Below are positions 34,195-43,149 of a stretch of 64,000 nt of DNA, piece by piece (positions within the stretch are counted from its first letter, which is position 1; each line of letters opens with the position of its first letter). The notes under the pieces are model-generated. The model made no database searches, had not been told where the DNA came from, and saw only the letters and a list, made by a program, of their open reading frames with translations. A program made the translations under genes and the position numbers. The DNA is from Paraburkholderia sp. FT54 (lineage in GTDB: Bacteria > Pseudomonadota > Gammaproteobacteria > Burkholderiales > Burkholderiaceae). The stretch is taken from contig NZ_CP134196.1 in assembly GCF_031585635.1 (NCBI RefSeq), forward strand, positions 744,001-808,000. Reading direction: 5' to 3'.

Positions 34195-36849
34195 TTGGCC
34201 TTTCAATCGACTTTTCCTTTCGAAACGTCCGCGGCGCGCGCGGACGCTTCGTCCCTGTTGCGCCTGCTGCCGGCCCACGAGGGACATTGGGACGAGTTGC
34301 GCGACGCCGCGGGCGCGCTGCGCGAACCGTGGCGGCAATTCTTCGAGCGGCTCGGCGAAGACGGCATCGCGCGCCTGGACGATCACCTCGCCTCGGTCGC
34401 GCAGCAGATCCGCGACAACGACATCAGCTACAACGTCTACGCGGATAACGGCGAGCCGAGGCCATGGGCACTCGACCTGCTGCCGTTCCTGATCAGCGAG
34501 GACGAGTGGGCGCATATCGAGCACGGCGTGACGCAGCGCGCGCATCTGCTCAACGCGATCGTCGCCGATATTTATGGGCCGCAGACCTTATTGCAGCGCG
34601 GGCAATTGCCGCCCGCGCTGGTCTACGGCCATCCCGGCTATCTGCGCTCGGTGAAGGGATACACGCCGCCAGGCGGCCAGTTCCTGCAAGTGGTCGCGGT
34701 CGATCTGGCGCGCACGCCCAACGGCGACTGGACCGTGATGGCGCATCGCACCGAGGCGCCGTCCGGCCTCGGTTACGCGCTGGAAAACCGCCTGATCGTG
34801 TCGACGCTGTTCGCCGATCCGTTCCGTGCCATGCGCGTGAGCCGGCTCGCTCCGACCTACTCGCAACTGATCGCAACGCTCGCCCAGTCGGCGCAGGCCA
34901 CGATGCAGCACGACAGCGAAGGCGCCGAACATTCGCCGCATATTGCCTTGCTCACGCCAGGGCCGTTCAGCGAAACTTATTTCGAGCACGTGTTTCTGGC
35001 GCGCTACCTCGGCGTGACGCTGGTCGAGGGCAAAGACCTGACCGTGCGCGACGACAAGCTCTATCTGAAGACCCTCGCCGGTCTCGAACGCGTGCACGTG
35101 GTGCTGCGGCGTCTGGACGATGCGTTCTGCGATCCGGTCGAACTGCGCGCCGATTCGAGCATCGGCGTGCCCGGCTTGTTGCAGGTGATGCGCGCCGGCA
35201 ATGTGATCGTCTCGAACGTGCCGGGTTCGGGCTTCGTCGAATCGCCGGCGTTGCACGGTTTTCTGCCCGGCATCGCCGAAGTGCTGCTCGACGAAGACCT
35301 CGTGTTGCCGAGCGTGGCGACGTGGTGGTGCGGCGAAGAGGCGGCGCGCGATCATGCGTTCGCGCGGCTGGACGAAGCGTTCATCGTGCCGACGTGGCCG
35401 GTCACCGGACGCGATGCGCCGCCCGGCGTGGAGCAGGGCCGGCAGCGGTTGTCGACGTGGCGCGAGCGGATCGAAACCATGCCCGACACCTACACGATCC
35501 AGCAGGCGCAGCGCTTTTCCTGCACGCCGCGTTACGAGGACGGCACCGTCGGCCGCCGTCCGTCGGTGCTGCGCGTCTACGCGATTGCGGACGTCAACGG
35601 CGGCTGGCATGTGATGCCGGGCGGCTTCACGCGCATGGCCGCCGCGCGTCAGGCCACGGTGTCCATGCAGTACGGCGGCAGCAGCGTCGACACGTGGGTG
35701 CTGTCGAGCCAGCCGACTTCGACCTTCACGCTGCTGCCTTCGCCGATGCAGCCCGCCGACCTCGCGCGCAAGCACCGCACCGTGTCGAGCCGCGCGGCGG
35801 AAAACCTGTTCTGGGCCGGGCGTTACGGCGAACGCGCCGAGAACAACGTGCGGCTGTTGCGCCTGATCCTCGGCTCGCTGGAAGGCAACGACGCCGACGC
35901 GATGTTCCCGACCCTGGTCGAACTCGCCATGTATTGCGGGCTCGTGCAGTCCCGCGACATGTTCGCGCCGCATTCGCCGCAAGCTTTCGAGCGTGCGCTG
36001 GTCGCCAATCTGAGCGAGAGCGCCGGCGCCGCGAGCATCGGCCAGAACCTGACCTCCCAGGCGCGTTCGAACGGCGAAGTGCGCGGACGTTTGTCGAACG
36101 ATCATTGGCGCACGATTCTCGCGTCGCGCAACGATTTCCGCGACGCATTGCAGACGTTGATGCCGGCTCCGGGTTACGGCGGCGGTTCATCTTCATCACA
36201 AGGCAACGGCAATGGCAATGGCGGCGCGAACGGCCGCGGCGAACGCTACGACCGTTACGATCGCGTCACGTTGATGAATGCGCTCGAACATCTGTCAGTG
36301 CAGTTGTCCGCGATCAGCGGCGCGCAAGGCGACCGTATGACACGTGACGAAGCATGGCGTCTGCTGTTCGTGGGCCGTCACATTGAACGCGTGTCGGCGA
36401 TGACCTCGTTCCTGCGCGTGGTTGCCGACAAAGGTCAGCTTTCGACCCCCGCCGGTTTCGATCTGCTGCTGCAATTGTTCGACAGCACGCTGACGTACCG
36501 CTCGCTCTATCCGGGCCGCTTCGAAGTGCCGGCCTTGCTCGACCTGCTGGTCATCGAGCCGACCAATCCGCGCGGCATCTACGGCGTGTATGAGCGCCTG
36601 CGTAAAAAGCTCGACGAGATCGCCGTGGCGGCGGGCAGCACGCGGCATCGTCCGTTCGCTGAACTGATGCCGCCTGCCGCGTCGTTGCCGACGCTCGAAT
36701 CGCTGTGCGCCGTCGACGAGGACGGCGCCTACGCCAATCTGATCGCGGTGTGCGATCAGATTGGCGGATTTGTCGGCGCGGCCGCGCATGAAATCAGCGC
36801 GCGCTATTTCAGTCACGCCAGCACGGTCGCCTCGCAGGTGTGGTCATGA
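34195..36849 (+). CDS. Circularly permuted ATP-grasp type 2 fused to alpha-E domain
   Basis: An 884-aa protein. Residues ~70-520 form the circularly permuted ATP-grasp domain (DUF404/DUF407: HGVTQRAHLLNAIVADIYGP, PGPFSETYFEHVFLARYLGV, YTIQQAQRFSCTPRYEDG). Residues ~530-880 form the alpha-E (DUF403) domain (RAAENLFWAGRYGERAENNV, LLFVGRHIERVSAMTSFLRV). In many bacteria these are two genes; here they are fused. A Gly/Asn/Ser-rich insert (GNGNGNGGANGRG, ~residues 669-681) interrupts the alpha-E region. The start is TTG at 34195 with no strong ribosome site; it begins 29 bp after the DUF2126 gene. Predicted to form peptide-like bonds with ATP, with unknown substrate. Confidence 0.88.
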   Translation: MAFQSTFPFETSAARADASSLLRLLPAHEGHWDELRDAAGALREPWRQFFERLGEDGIARLDDHLASVAQQIRDNDISYNVYADNGEPRPWALDLLPFLISEDEWAHIEHGVTQRAHLLNAIVADIYGPQTLLQRGQLPPALVYGHPGYLRSVKGYTPPGGQFLQVVAVDLARTPNGDWTVMAHRTEAPSGLGYALENRLIVSTLFADPFRAMRVSRLAPTYSQLIATLAQSAQATMQHDSEGAEHSPHIALLTPGPFSETYFEHVFLARYLGVTLVEGKDLTVRDDKLYLKTLAGLERVHVVLRRLDDAFCDPVELRADSSIGVPGLLQVMRAGNVIVSNVPGSGFVESPALHGFLPGIAEVLLDEDLVLPSVATWWCGEEAARDHAFARLDEAFIVPTWPVTGRDAPPGVEQGRQRLSTWRERIETMPDTYTIQQAQRFSCTPRYEDGTVGRRPSVLRVYAIADVNGGWHVMPGGFTRMAAARQATVSMQYGGSSVDTWVLSSQPTSTFTLLPSPMQPADLARKHRTVSSRAAENLFWAGRYGERAENNVRLLRLILGSLEGNDADAMFPTLVELAMYCGLVQSRDMFAPHSPQAFERALVANLSESAGAASIGQNLTSQARSNGEVRGRLSNDHWRTILASRNDFRDALQTLMPAPGYGGGSSSSQGNGNGNGGANGRGERYDRYDRVTLMNALEHLSVQLSAISGAQGDRMTRDEAWRLLFVGRHIERVSAMTSFLRVVADKGQLSTPAGFDLLLQLFDSTLTYRSLYPGRFEVPALLDLLVIEPTNPRGIYGVYERLRKKLDEIAVAAGSTRHRPFAELMPPAASLPTLESLCAVDEDGAYANLIAVCDQIGGFVGAAAHEISARYFSHASTVASQVWS

Positions 36850-37736
36850 AGCACGCGCCGACCGTGCTGTCCGTCTCGCATCGCACGACCTATCGCTACT
36901 CCACGTATGTGGAGACCGCGCAGCATCTGGCGACGATCCGGCCGATCGCCTGTTCGTGGCAACGCGTGGTCTCGCATAGCGAAAAGATCGAGCCCGAGCC
37001 GTCGTATCTGAATAGCCGTATCGACGCATTCGGCAACGACGTGCTGTATTTCGCGCTGGACGCGCCGCACGAGCGCTTGCAACTCGTCAGCGAAACGACC
37101 GTGGCGCTCATGCCGCGCTGGACCGACCTCGATCCGGAGGTGACGCCCGCATGGGACGACGTGGCCGATGCGCTGCGTTTTTGCGTCGGCGGCCAGTTCC
37201 GGCCCGAGGCGGAGTTCTGTTTCGCGTCGCCGAATATCGTGCCGCGGCCGTCGCTGCGCGACTATGCCTTGCCAAGTTTTCCGCCCGGCATGCCCGTGGC
37301 CGCGGGCGCGATCGATCTGATGCACCGCATTCACGAAGACTTCGCCTACAAGCCTTCCGCGACGATGTTCGATACACCCGCCGAACGCGCCTTCGAATTG
37401 AAGAGCGGCGTGTGTCAGGACTTCGCGCAGGTGATGATCGGCTGCTTGCGCTCGCTGGGTTTGCCCGCGCGTTACGTGAGCGGCTATCTGCGCAACGATC
37501 CGCCGCCGGGGCAGCCGCGGCTGATCGGCGCGGATGCATCCCACGCGTGGGTCTCGGTGTATTGCCCCGGCAGTGGCTGGATCGATCTCGACCCGACCAA
37601 TGACGTGCTCGCCGATATGGATCATGTAACGCTCGCCATCGGCCGCGATTACAGCGACGTGTCCTTGCTGCGCGGGATGATTCTCGGCGGCGGCGCGCAT
37701 CGGGTGGAGGTGGGGGTGACGGTGCTTGCGCTTTAG
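36846..37736 (+). CDS. Transglutaminase family protein
   Basis: A 296-aa cytoplasmic transglutaminase-like cysteine protein. The N-terminal beta domain opens VSHRTTYRYSTYVETAQHL, and the catalytic triad is intact: Cys in KSGVCQDFAQVMIGCLRSLG, His in ADASHAWVSVYCPG and Asp in IDLDPTND. The ATG at 36846 overlaps the stop of the ATP-grasp/alpha-E gene (ATGA), giving tight coupling. It is last in the operon. Bacterial members are thought to act as peptidases or amidases rather than protein crosslinkers; here probably acting on the product of the ATP-grasp and DUF2126 ligases. Confidence 0.9.
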   Translation: MKHAPTVLSVSHRTTYRYSTYVETAQHLATIRPIACSWQRVVSHSEKIEPEPSYLNSRIDAFGNDVLYFALDAPHERLQLVSETTVALMPRWTDLDPEVTPAWDDVADALRFCVGGQFRPEAEFCFASPNIVPRPSLRDYALPSFPPGMPVAAGAIDLMHRIHEDFAYKPSATMFDTPAERAFELKSGVCQDFAQVMIGCLRSLGLPARYVSGYLRNDPPPGQPRLIGADASHAWVSVYCPGSGWIDLDPTNDVLADMDHVTLAIGRDYSDVSLLRGMILGGGAHRVEVGVTVLAL

Positions 37737-37922
37737 CCTTGCGGCAAGCCCTTCTGACCGGATGAATGCGCTCGACGTGTCGCGCATTCGTCGCGTCACC
37801 TTCTTTTCGCCGCGCTCGGGGAAAACCCTTGTCCTCCATTCCCATTCACCGGGAATCTGATTTTTGAAATCCGGGAACGTTCTGGCATTCTGAGTCCGTG
37901 ATGGATTGCGGGCGGTGTCATC

Positions 37923-38672
37923 GTGAATGTGGAACAAGGTGTGACCGGGGCTGAACGGGTGTTGCTCGTGCTGGCGGCGCTCGCCAGTCATGGCAAGGCC
38001 ATGTCGGTGAAGGATTTGCTCGCCGTCACCGGGCTCGCGCAAAGCACCTTGTACCGGCAGATCGCCTTGCTCAAGCGCTGGGGTTTCGTGGCGGAAAACG
38101 CGGGGCATTACGCGCCGGGTCCGATCAGCTTGCAGCTTGCGCTCGGCTTCGACGTGAACTCACTGCTGGTCGAAGCGAGCCGCAGCGAGATGCAGCAACT
38201 CGCGCGGGCGTCGCAGGAAAGCATTGGACTGGTGGTCGCCGTCAAGCATCAGGTGATGTGTCTCGAGATGGTCGACAGCCAGCACTCGTTGCGCTGCTCG
38301 TTCGAGAAAGGCCGTGCCGTACCGCTCAAGGCGGGCGCGTCGGCGAAATCGTTGCTCGCGTTCATGGCCGACAAGGCGCGCAGCGAAGTACTCGACAGCG
38401 TATTCGACAACGACCCCGCCGGCCGCGCCGCGATCGAAGCCGAACTCGAACAGATTCGCGCTCGGGGTTATGCAGTCAGCGACAGCGAAGTCGATCCGGG
38501 TGTGTGGGGCGTGAGCGCGCCGATATTTCATCGCAGCGGACGCGGCGCCGGCAGCAGCGCGTCGATCACCCTGATGGCGCCGTCCACGCGCGCCATCGGC
38601 CGCGAAAGCCAATTCATCGACGGGACGCTACGTACGGCCCGCGCCATTTCCGAGTATATGCAAACCGATTGA
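37923..38672 (+). CDS. IclR-family transcriptional regulator
   Basis: A 249-aa regulator. The N-terminal winged helix covers residues 8-70 (AERVLLVLAALASHGKAMSV and AQSTLYRQIALLKRWGFV), followed by the IclR effector-binding domain (VAVKHQVMCLEMVDSQHSLR, AVPLKAGASAKSLLAFM and GVWGVSAPIFHRSGRGAGS). The GTG start at 37923 has no strong ribosome site. It lies 76 bp before an amino-acid ABC transporter-hutG operon on the same strand and probably controls it in response to the substrate or a breakdown product. Confidence 0.88.
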   Translation: MNVEQGVTGAERVLLVLAALASHGKAMSVKDLLAVTGLAQSTLYRQIALLKRWGFVAENAGHYAPGPISLQLALGFDVNSLLVEASRSEMQQLARASQESIGLVVAVKHQVMCLEMVDSQHSLRCSFEKGRAVPLKAGASAKSLLAFMADKARSEVLDSVFDNDPAGRAAIEAELEQIRARGYAVSDSEVDPGVWGVSAPIFHRSGRGAGSSASITLMAPSTRAIGRESQFIDGTLRTARAISEYMQTD

Positions 38673-38748
38673 CCGAGGCATGCCGTTCGCGGCTTGCCTT
38701 CAATCTGGATTCCGAACGAACTGAACAAAACCACAAGGAGCCTACCCC

Positions 38749-39504
38749 ATGAAGCTGCAACGACTGTTGTCCCTTGCCTGCGTCACGTTTGCAGTGACCT
38801 GTGCAGGATTCTCCGGCGCCGCGTCGGCCCAAACGCCGGACGTGCTGAACGTGGCCACCGACGCCACTTTCCCGCCGATGGAGTACACCGAGAACGGCGC
38901 GCGCACCGGCTTCGACGTCGACGTGATGAATGCGCTCGCCAAGGCGATGGGCAAGCGGGTCCAATGGACGGACATCGACTTCAAAGGCCTGATTCCTGGT
39001 TTGATCGCCCATCGTTTCGACGCGGCGATTTCCGGCATCTATATCACCGACGAACGCGCGAAAGTGGTCGACTTCACCGACTCGTATTACGCGGGCGGCC
39101 TGGTCGTGCTGGTAAAGAGCAATTCACCGATCAAGTCGGCGGAAGAGCTGAACGGCAAGAAAGTCTCGGTTCAGGTGGGCACGAAGTCAGTGAACTTCTT
39201 GCGCGACAATTTCCCGCAGATCAATCGCGTCGAAGTCGAAAAGAATCAGGAAATGTTCGATCTCGTGGGCATTGGCCGCGCCGACGCCGCCGTGACCGGC
39301 AAGCCGGCCGCGTATCAACTCGTGAAGACACGCGGCGGTTTCCGCGTCCTCGACAAGCCGCTGACGACCGAAGCCTACGGTATAGCCGTGCGCAAGGACG
39401 AGCCGCAACTGAAGGCGGCGTTCAATACCGCGCTCGCCAAGATCAAGGCCGACGGTACCTATGCGGCGATCGTCAAGAAGTGGTTCGGCGCGGCCGCGCA
39501 ATAA
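38749..39504 (+). CDS. Polar amino-acid ABC transporter, solute-binding protein
   Basis: A 251-aa family 3 solute-binding protein. The signal peptide ends at SGAASA-Q (residue ~27). The mature part has VLNVATDATFPPMEYTENGA, GFDVDVMNALAKAMGKRV and DAAISGIYITDERAKVVDF, as in ArtJ/GlnH/HisJ proteins. An AAGGAG ribosome site precedes the ATG. First gene of a four-gene operon ending in hutG, so histidine, urocanate or a related compound is a reasonable guess for the ligand. Confidence 0.92.
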   Translation: MKLQRLLSLACVTFAVTCAGFSGAASAQTPDVLNVATDATFPPMEYTENGARTGFDVDVMNALAKAMGKRVQWTDIDFKGLIPGLIAHRFDAAISGIYITDERAKVVDFTDSYYAGGLVVLVKSNSPIKSAEELNGKKVSVQVGTKSVNFLRDNFPQINRVEVEKNQEMFDLVGIGRADAAVTGKPAAYQLVKTRGGFRVLDKPLTTEAYGIAVRKDEPQLKAAFNTALAKIKADGTYAAIVKKWFGAAAQ

Positions 39505-39521
39505 TCGGCTGAGCAAACGAA

Positions 39522-40190
39522 ATGGAACTCGATTTTTCGCCGGTCATCGCCGGCTGGCCGGACATCATGCACGGCGCGCTGGTGACGGTCGAAGTGACCG
39601 CCGCCTCGCTCGCGTTGAGCTGTGTGCTGGGCCTTCTGATCGGCATTGGCCGGCTCACGCCGCAGCGGCGCGTGGTGTACTACCTGTGCACGGCGTACCT
39701 GACGTTCTTCCGTGGCACGCCGTTGCTCGTGCAGCTCTTTCTGCTGTTTTTCGGCTTGCCGCAATTCGGCATTCTGTTGCCGGCTTTTGTGTGCGGTATG
39801 CTCGGGCTCGGTTTGTATTCGGCGGCTTATGTCTCGGAGATCGTGCGTGGCGCGATTCAGTCGGTGGATCGCGGGCAGATGGAGGCGGCGCGTTCGATCG
39901 GCATGTCGTCGGGACAGGCCATGCGCGCGATCATTTTGCCGCAAGCCATCGTGCGGATGATTCCGCCGCTCGGCAACGAGTTCATCGCGTTGATCAAGAA
40001 CTCGGCGCTGGTGTCGCTGCTCACCATCGACGATCTGATGCATGAAGGGCAGAAGATTATCAGCGTGTCGTACCGTTCGCTCGAGGTGTATCTGGCCATC
40101 GCGCTGGTCTATCTGGTGTTGACGCAGGTGACCAACTACGCGCTGCATCGTGTCGAAAGCCGTTTGCGCGCAGGAGGGATGGTGCAATGA
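39522..40190 (+). CDS. Polar amino-acid ABC transporter permease
   Basis: A 222-aa HisMQ-family permease with about five membrane segments. It contains [20 protein letters not shown], the standard amino-acid permease opening helix, and the EAA-type loop [18 protein letters not shown] (~residues 123-140). It is the only permease of this operon, so it likely forms a homodimer, unlike the two-permease system at 1.3-2.7 kb. Its stop overlaps the ATPase start in an ATGA junction at 40187-40190. Confidence 0.93.
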   Translation: MELDFSPVIAGWPDIMHGALVTVEVTAASLALSCVLGLLIGIGRLTPQRRVVYYLCTAYLTFFRGTPLLVQLFLLFFGLPQFGILLPAFVCGMLGLGLYSAAYVSEIVRGAIQSVDRGQMEAARSIGMSSGQAMRAIILPQAIVRMIPPLGNEFIALIKNSALVSLLTIDDLMHEGQKIISVSYRSLEVYLAIALVYLVLTQVTNYALHRVESRLRAGGMVQ

Positions 40191-40963
40191 ATACCGTGAC
40201 CAACCTTAATGAACCTATCGTCAGCATTCGCGGGCTCACCAAGTCGTTCGGCTCGCATACGGTGCTCAACGGCATCGATTTCGACATTCAGCCGCAGCAG
40301 GTCGTGGTGGTGATCGGGCCGAGCGGCTCAGGCAAGAGTACGTTTCTGCGCTGCTGCAACGGGCTCGAGAAGGCGGAAGGCGGCACGATCGATATTTGCG
40401 GCCATCGGCTGGTCGATCAGGGCGAGATGCTCAAGGAGCGGTCGCTGAATGCGCTGCGCACCGAAGTCGGAATGGTGTTTCAGTCGTTCAATCTGTTTCC
40501 GCATCTGTCGGTGCTGCATAACATCACCGTTGGCCCGCGCATGTTGCGCGGCGCCAGCAAGGCCGAGGCCGAAGCGGCCGCGCTTGCGTTGCTGGAAAAA
40601 GTGGGACTCGCGCACAAGGCGCACGTGATGCCGGCGAGTCTGTCGGGTGGTCAGAAGCAGCGGGTCGCGATTGCACGCGCATTGGCTATGCAGCCACGCG
40701 TGATGTTGTTCGACGAGCCGACTTCCGCACTCGATCCCGAACTGGTCGGCGAAGTGCTGCAGGTAATGAAACTGCTCGCGAGCGAAGGCATGACGATGGT
40801 GGTCGTCACGCACGAAATGGGTTTCGCGAAAGAAGTCGCCGACGTGGTGGTGGTGATGGACGGCGGCGTGATCGTCGAAGCGGGTCCGCCGGCGGAGATT
40901 TTCTCGGCGCCTTCGCAGCCGCGCACGCGCGCTTTCCTGCAGGCGGTGTTGTCGCGCGCATGA
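40187..40963 (+). CDS. Polar amino-acid ABC transporter ATP-binding protein
   Basis: A 258-aa GlnQ/HisP-type ATPase. Walker [10 protein letters not shown] (about residues 44-52), Q-loop [17 protein letters not shown], signature [17 protein letters not shown], Walker [20 protein letters not shown] and H-loop [14 protein letters not shown] are all present. It energises import through the permease encoded just upstream. Its stop codon overlaps the hutG start (ATGA), so transport and catabolic enzyme are translationally coupled. Confidence 0.94.
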   Translation: MNTVTNLNEPIVSIRGLTKSFGSHTVLNGIDFDIQPQQVVVVIGPSGSGKSTFLRCCNGLEKAEGGTIDICGHRLVDQGEMLKERSLNALRTEVGMVFQSFNLFPHLSVLHNITVGPRMLRGASKAEAEAAALALLEKVGLAHKAHVMPASLSGGQKQRVAIARALAMQPRVMLFDEPTSALDPELVGEVLQVMKLLASEGMTMVVVTHEMGFAKEVADVVVVMDGGVIVEAGPPAEIFSAPSQPRTRAFLQAVLSRA

Positions 40964-41922
40964 GAGTTCCATTCGATGACAAGGTGTGGGCGGGCCGCTC
41001 GGACGACGGCGAGCCCGGCGACACGCGGCGTGTTTTCAATCAGGTCGTGTCGTTTGACGGTGCTTCCGGCATTCGCAGCGGGGTGCCTGTGATCGTCGGT
41101 TTCGGGTCCGATGAAGGGGTGCGCCGCAATCAAGGCCGCGTCGGCGCGGCGCACGCGCCGAAGGAATTGCGGCGGGCGCTGGCGGGCCTGCCGGCCAAAA
41201 GCTCGATGGTGTCGCTCGCCGACGCGGGCGACGTGGTGTGCGACGACGGCGACCTCGAAGGCGCGCAAGCCGAACTGGCAAGCGTGGTCAGCGAGGTTCT
41301 CGGCAGCGGTGGCCGGCCATTGGTATTCGGAGGTGGTCATGAGGTTGCGTGGGGGACGTATTGCGGTTTGCGTTCGCATCAGGAGCGGCGTGATGCCTCT
41401 GAACCCGCCACGCCTCGCAAACTACTGATCATCAACTTCGACGCGCATTTCGATCTGCGCCAGAAACGTCCCGGAAATTCAGGCACACCGTTCGATCAGA
41501 TCGCGAACGACTGCGCTGAACGTGGCGTGCCGTTCAACTATGTCTGCTTCGGCATCAACGATCTGGGCAACACGGCTTCGCTGTTCGAGCATGCGCAGCG
41601 GCTCGCCGTGCGCTATCTGCTCGACGTCGACATGCAGGAAACGCAACTGGCCCCGCGGTTGCGCGAACTCGATCAGATGCTGGACGAAGTGGACGACGTC
41701 TATCTGACCATCGATCTCGACGTGCTTCCTGCTGCCGTCGCGCCGGGTGTCTCGGCGCCCGCGGCGCTGGGCGTGCCGCTGTCCGTGGTCGAGGCGATGG
41801 TGCAGCACGTACGTGGCTCGGGCAAGCTGCGCGCGGCGGACATCGCCGAATACAACCCGTCGCTCGATCAGGACAAGCGCACCGCGAGAGCGGCTGCGCG
41901 ACTGGCTTACCGCTTGCTCTGA
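40960..41922 (+). CDS. hutG: Formimidoylglutamase (arginase superfamily)
   Basis: A 320-aa manganese hydrolase. The arginase-fold metal motifs are [18 protein letters not shown] and [20 protein letters not shown]; the last matches HutG rather than agmatinase or arginase. HutG cleaves N-formimino-L-glutamate to glutamate and formamide in histidine degradation. It is not accompanied here by hutH, hutU or hutI, but is coupled to an ABC importer under a likely IclR regulator, so the operon may import histidine or a formimino compound. An arginase-like activity on another guanidino or formimino amino acid remains possible. Confidence 0.85.
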   Translation: MRVPFDDKVWAGRSDDGEPGDTRRVFNQVVSFDGASGIRSGVPVIVGFGSDEGVRRNQGRVGAAHAPKELRRALAGLPAKSSMVSLADAGDVVCDDGDLEGAQAELASVVSEVLGSGGRPLVFGGGHEVAWGTYCGLRSHQERRDASEPATPRKLLIINFDAHFDLRQKRPGNSGTPFDQIANDCAERGVPFNYVCFGINDLGNTASLFEHAQRLAVRYLLDVDMQETQLAPRLRELDQMLDEVDDVYLTIDLDVLPAAVAPGVSAPAALGVPLSVVEAMVQHVRGSGKLRAADIAEYNPSLDQDKRTARAAARLAYRLL

Positions 41923-42109
41923 GCGCACTTGCCGTGCTTATCGCGCTGAGTTGACGATGGAGCACAACGGCTCGCCGCGTCACGCTGCGAGCCGGTTTCA
42001 ATTTTCTGCCCTCGTTGCGAGCGGACATGTGTCTTATAGATGTCCGATTTCGCACTGGCCGCTGACCGGTTTTTGCAACACACTGTTCAACGCAGCCAAA
42101 CTTGACTCT

Positions 42110-42121
42110 GTGTGTATGCAC
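42110..42121. promoter_or_regulatory. Candidate MarR operator, site A
   Basis: GTGTGTATGCAC differs at one position from the reverse complement of the 12-mer found at sites B and C (GTGCATACGCAC). It lies 16 bp upstream of the first MarR gene start codon. Confidence 0.55.
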
Positions 42122-42137
42122 ATATAGACTCCACTCC

Positions 42138-42560
42138 ATGAACCGTCCCATCTCTTACGACGAATGCAACTGCTTCGCGCTGCGCCAGGCGGCGCGGCAC
42201 GTTACGCAAATCTACGAACGCCACCTCGGTGAAGTAGGCCTGACGGCTGCGCAGTTCACGATTCTCGCCAAGCTCGCGCGCATGCCGAACCTGCCCATGG
42301 TGGATCTGGCGGACGCCATGGTGATGGAGCGCACCACGCTGGTCCGCGCGATGAAACCCTTGCAGCGCGACGGACTGGTGGTGGCCGAATCGGCGGAGCA
42401 TGACGGCCGCACGCTCCTGTTCAGCCTGACGGAGAAGGGAGAAGCCACGTTCGATCAGGCCGCCATCGCCTGGCGCGCCGCGCAAGACGAGTTTGAAAAG
42501 AAGTTCGGCCATGCGCGCGCCAAAACGCTGCGCGCCGAACTGTTCAGTATCACCGGCTAG
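42138..42560 (+). CDS. MarR-family regulator, first of a paralogous pair
   Basis: A 140-aa MarR-type dimeric winged-helix protein. It has CNCFALRQAARHVTQIYERH at residues 10-29, then the HTH MVDLADAMVMERTTLVRAMK and wing AESAEHDGRTLLFSLTEKG. The Cys before the first helix (C-F-A-L) resembles the peroxide-sensing Cys of OhrR, so thiol-based sensing is conceivable. It is clearly paralogous to the next gene. A candidate operator overlaps its promoter, suggesting autoregulation, and an EmrAB-type efflux operon follows downstream. Confidence 0.9.
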   Translation: MNRPISYDECNCFALRQAARHVTQIYERHLGEVGLTAAQFTILAKLARMPNLPMVDLADAMVMERTTLVRAMKPLQRDGLVVAESAEHDGRTLLFSLTEKGEATFDQAAIAWRAAQDEFEKKFGHARAKTLRAELFSITG

Positions 42561-42607
42561 TTGAGGCGCACATGCTCGTTCTGACGAGCATCGGTTCGCC
42601 TGTTTGT

Positions 42608-42619
42608 GTGCATACGCAC
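42608..42619. promoter_or_regulatory. Candidate MarR operator, site B
   Basis: GTGCATACGCAC, with palindromic arms GTGC and GCAC. It lies 22 bp upstream of the second MarR gene and is identical to site C. Confidence 0.6.
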
Positions 42620-42641
42620 TCACTAACGAGGAAGTGCAGCA

Positions 42642-43064
42642 ATGGAAGGGCTATTCGACGACGACTGCTTTGCCATCCGTCAGGCCGCGCGTTATGTCTC
42701 GCAGATATACGACCGGCACCTGGCGAATGTCGGGCTGACCATTACGCAGTTTTCGCTGCTGGGACGGCTCAAACGCACCGGCCCCATGACGATGAAGCAA
42801 ATGGCTGAAACCATGCGCATGGAACGCACCACACTGGTCCGCACGATTCAGCCGCTGCGCCGCAACGGCCTGGTGTCGAGCGAGGCGCTCGGCGCGGACG
42901 CGCGGGCGCTGACGATCGCGCTCACTGACGCAGGTGAACAGCGTCTCAAGGCAGGGGGTGAACACTGGCGTGCCGCGCAAGCGGAATTCGAGCACCGTTT
43001 CGGTGAACGACGCGCGGCCGCATTGCGCGGCGAATTGTTCGCCATCACACGGGATTCAATCTGA
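42642..43064 (+). CDS. MarR-family regulator, second of a paralogous pair
   Basis: A 140-aa MarR protein aligned end to end with its upstream neighbour: DDCFAIRQAARYVSQIYDRH at 7-26, MKQMAETMRMERTTLVRTIQ for the HTH, and LTDAGEQRLKAGGEHWRAAQ for the dimer helix. The N-terminal Cys in the CFA motif is retained. GAGGAAG serves as ribosome site. Operators lie before it and before the efflux genes. Two such regulators in series suggest response to two ligands or heterodimer formation. Confidence 0.9.
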   Translation: MEGLFDDDCFAIRQAARYVSQIYDRHLANVGLTITQFSLLGRLKRTGPMTMKQMAETMRMERTTLVRTIQPLRRNGLVSSEALGADARALTIALTDAGEQRLKAGGEHWRAAQAEFEHRFGERRAAALRGELFAITRDSI

Positions 43065-43126
43065 AGCCGCGAATACGGCGACGCACGGCCGGCGCAGTCC
43101 ACGCGCCGTTTTTTTCAACGTAACGA

Positions 43127-43138
43127 GTGCATACGCAC
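43127..43138. promoter_or_regulatory. Candidate MarR operator, site C
   Basis: GTGCATACGCAC, identical to site B, 11 bp upstream of the membrane-fusion protein start codon. A repressor bound here would shut off the efflux operon. Confidence 0.6.
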
Positions 43139-43149
43139 ATATCGACACC

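Noticed and set aside
34588..36105. A 505-codon open frame antisense to the ATP-grasp/alpha-E gene
   Set aside because: Arg/His/Gln-rich composition without recognisable domain; the sense gene is clearly real.
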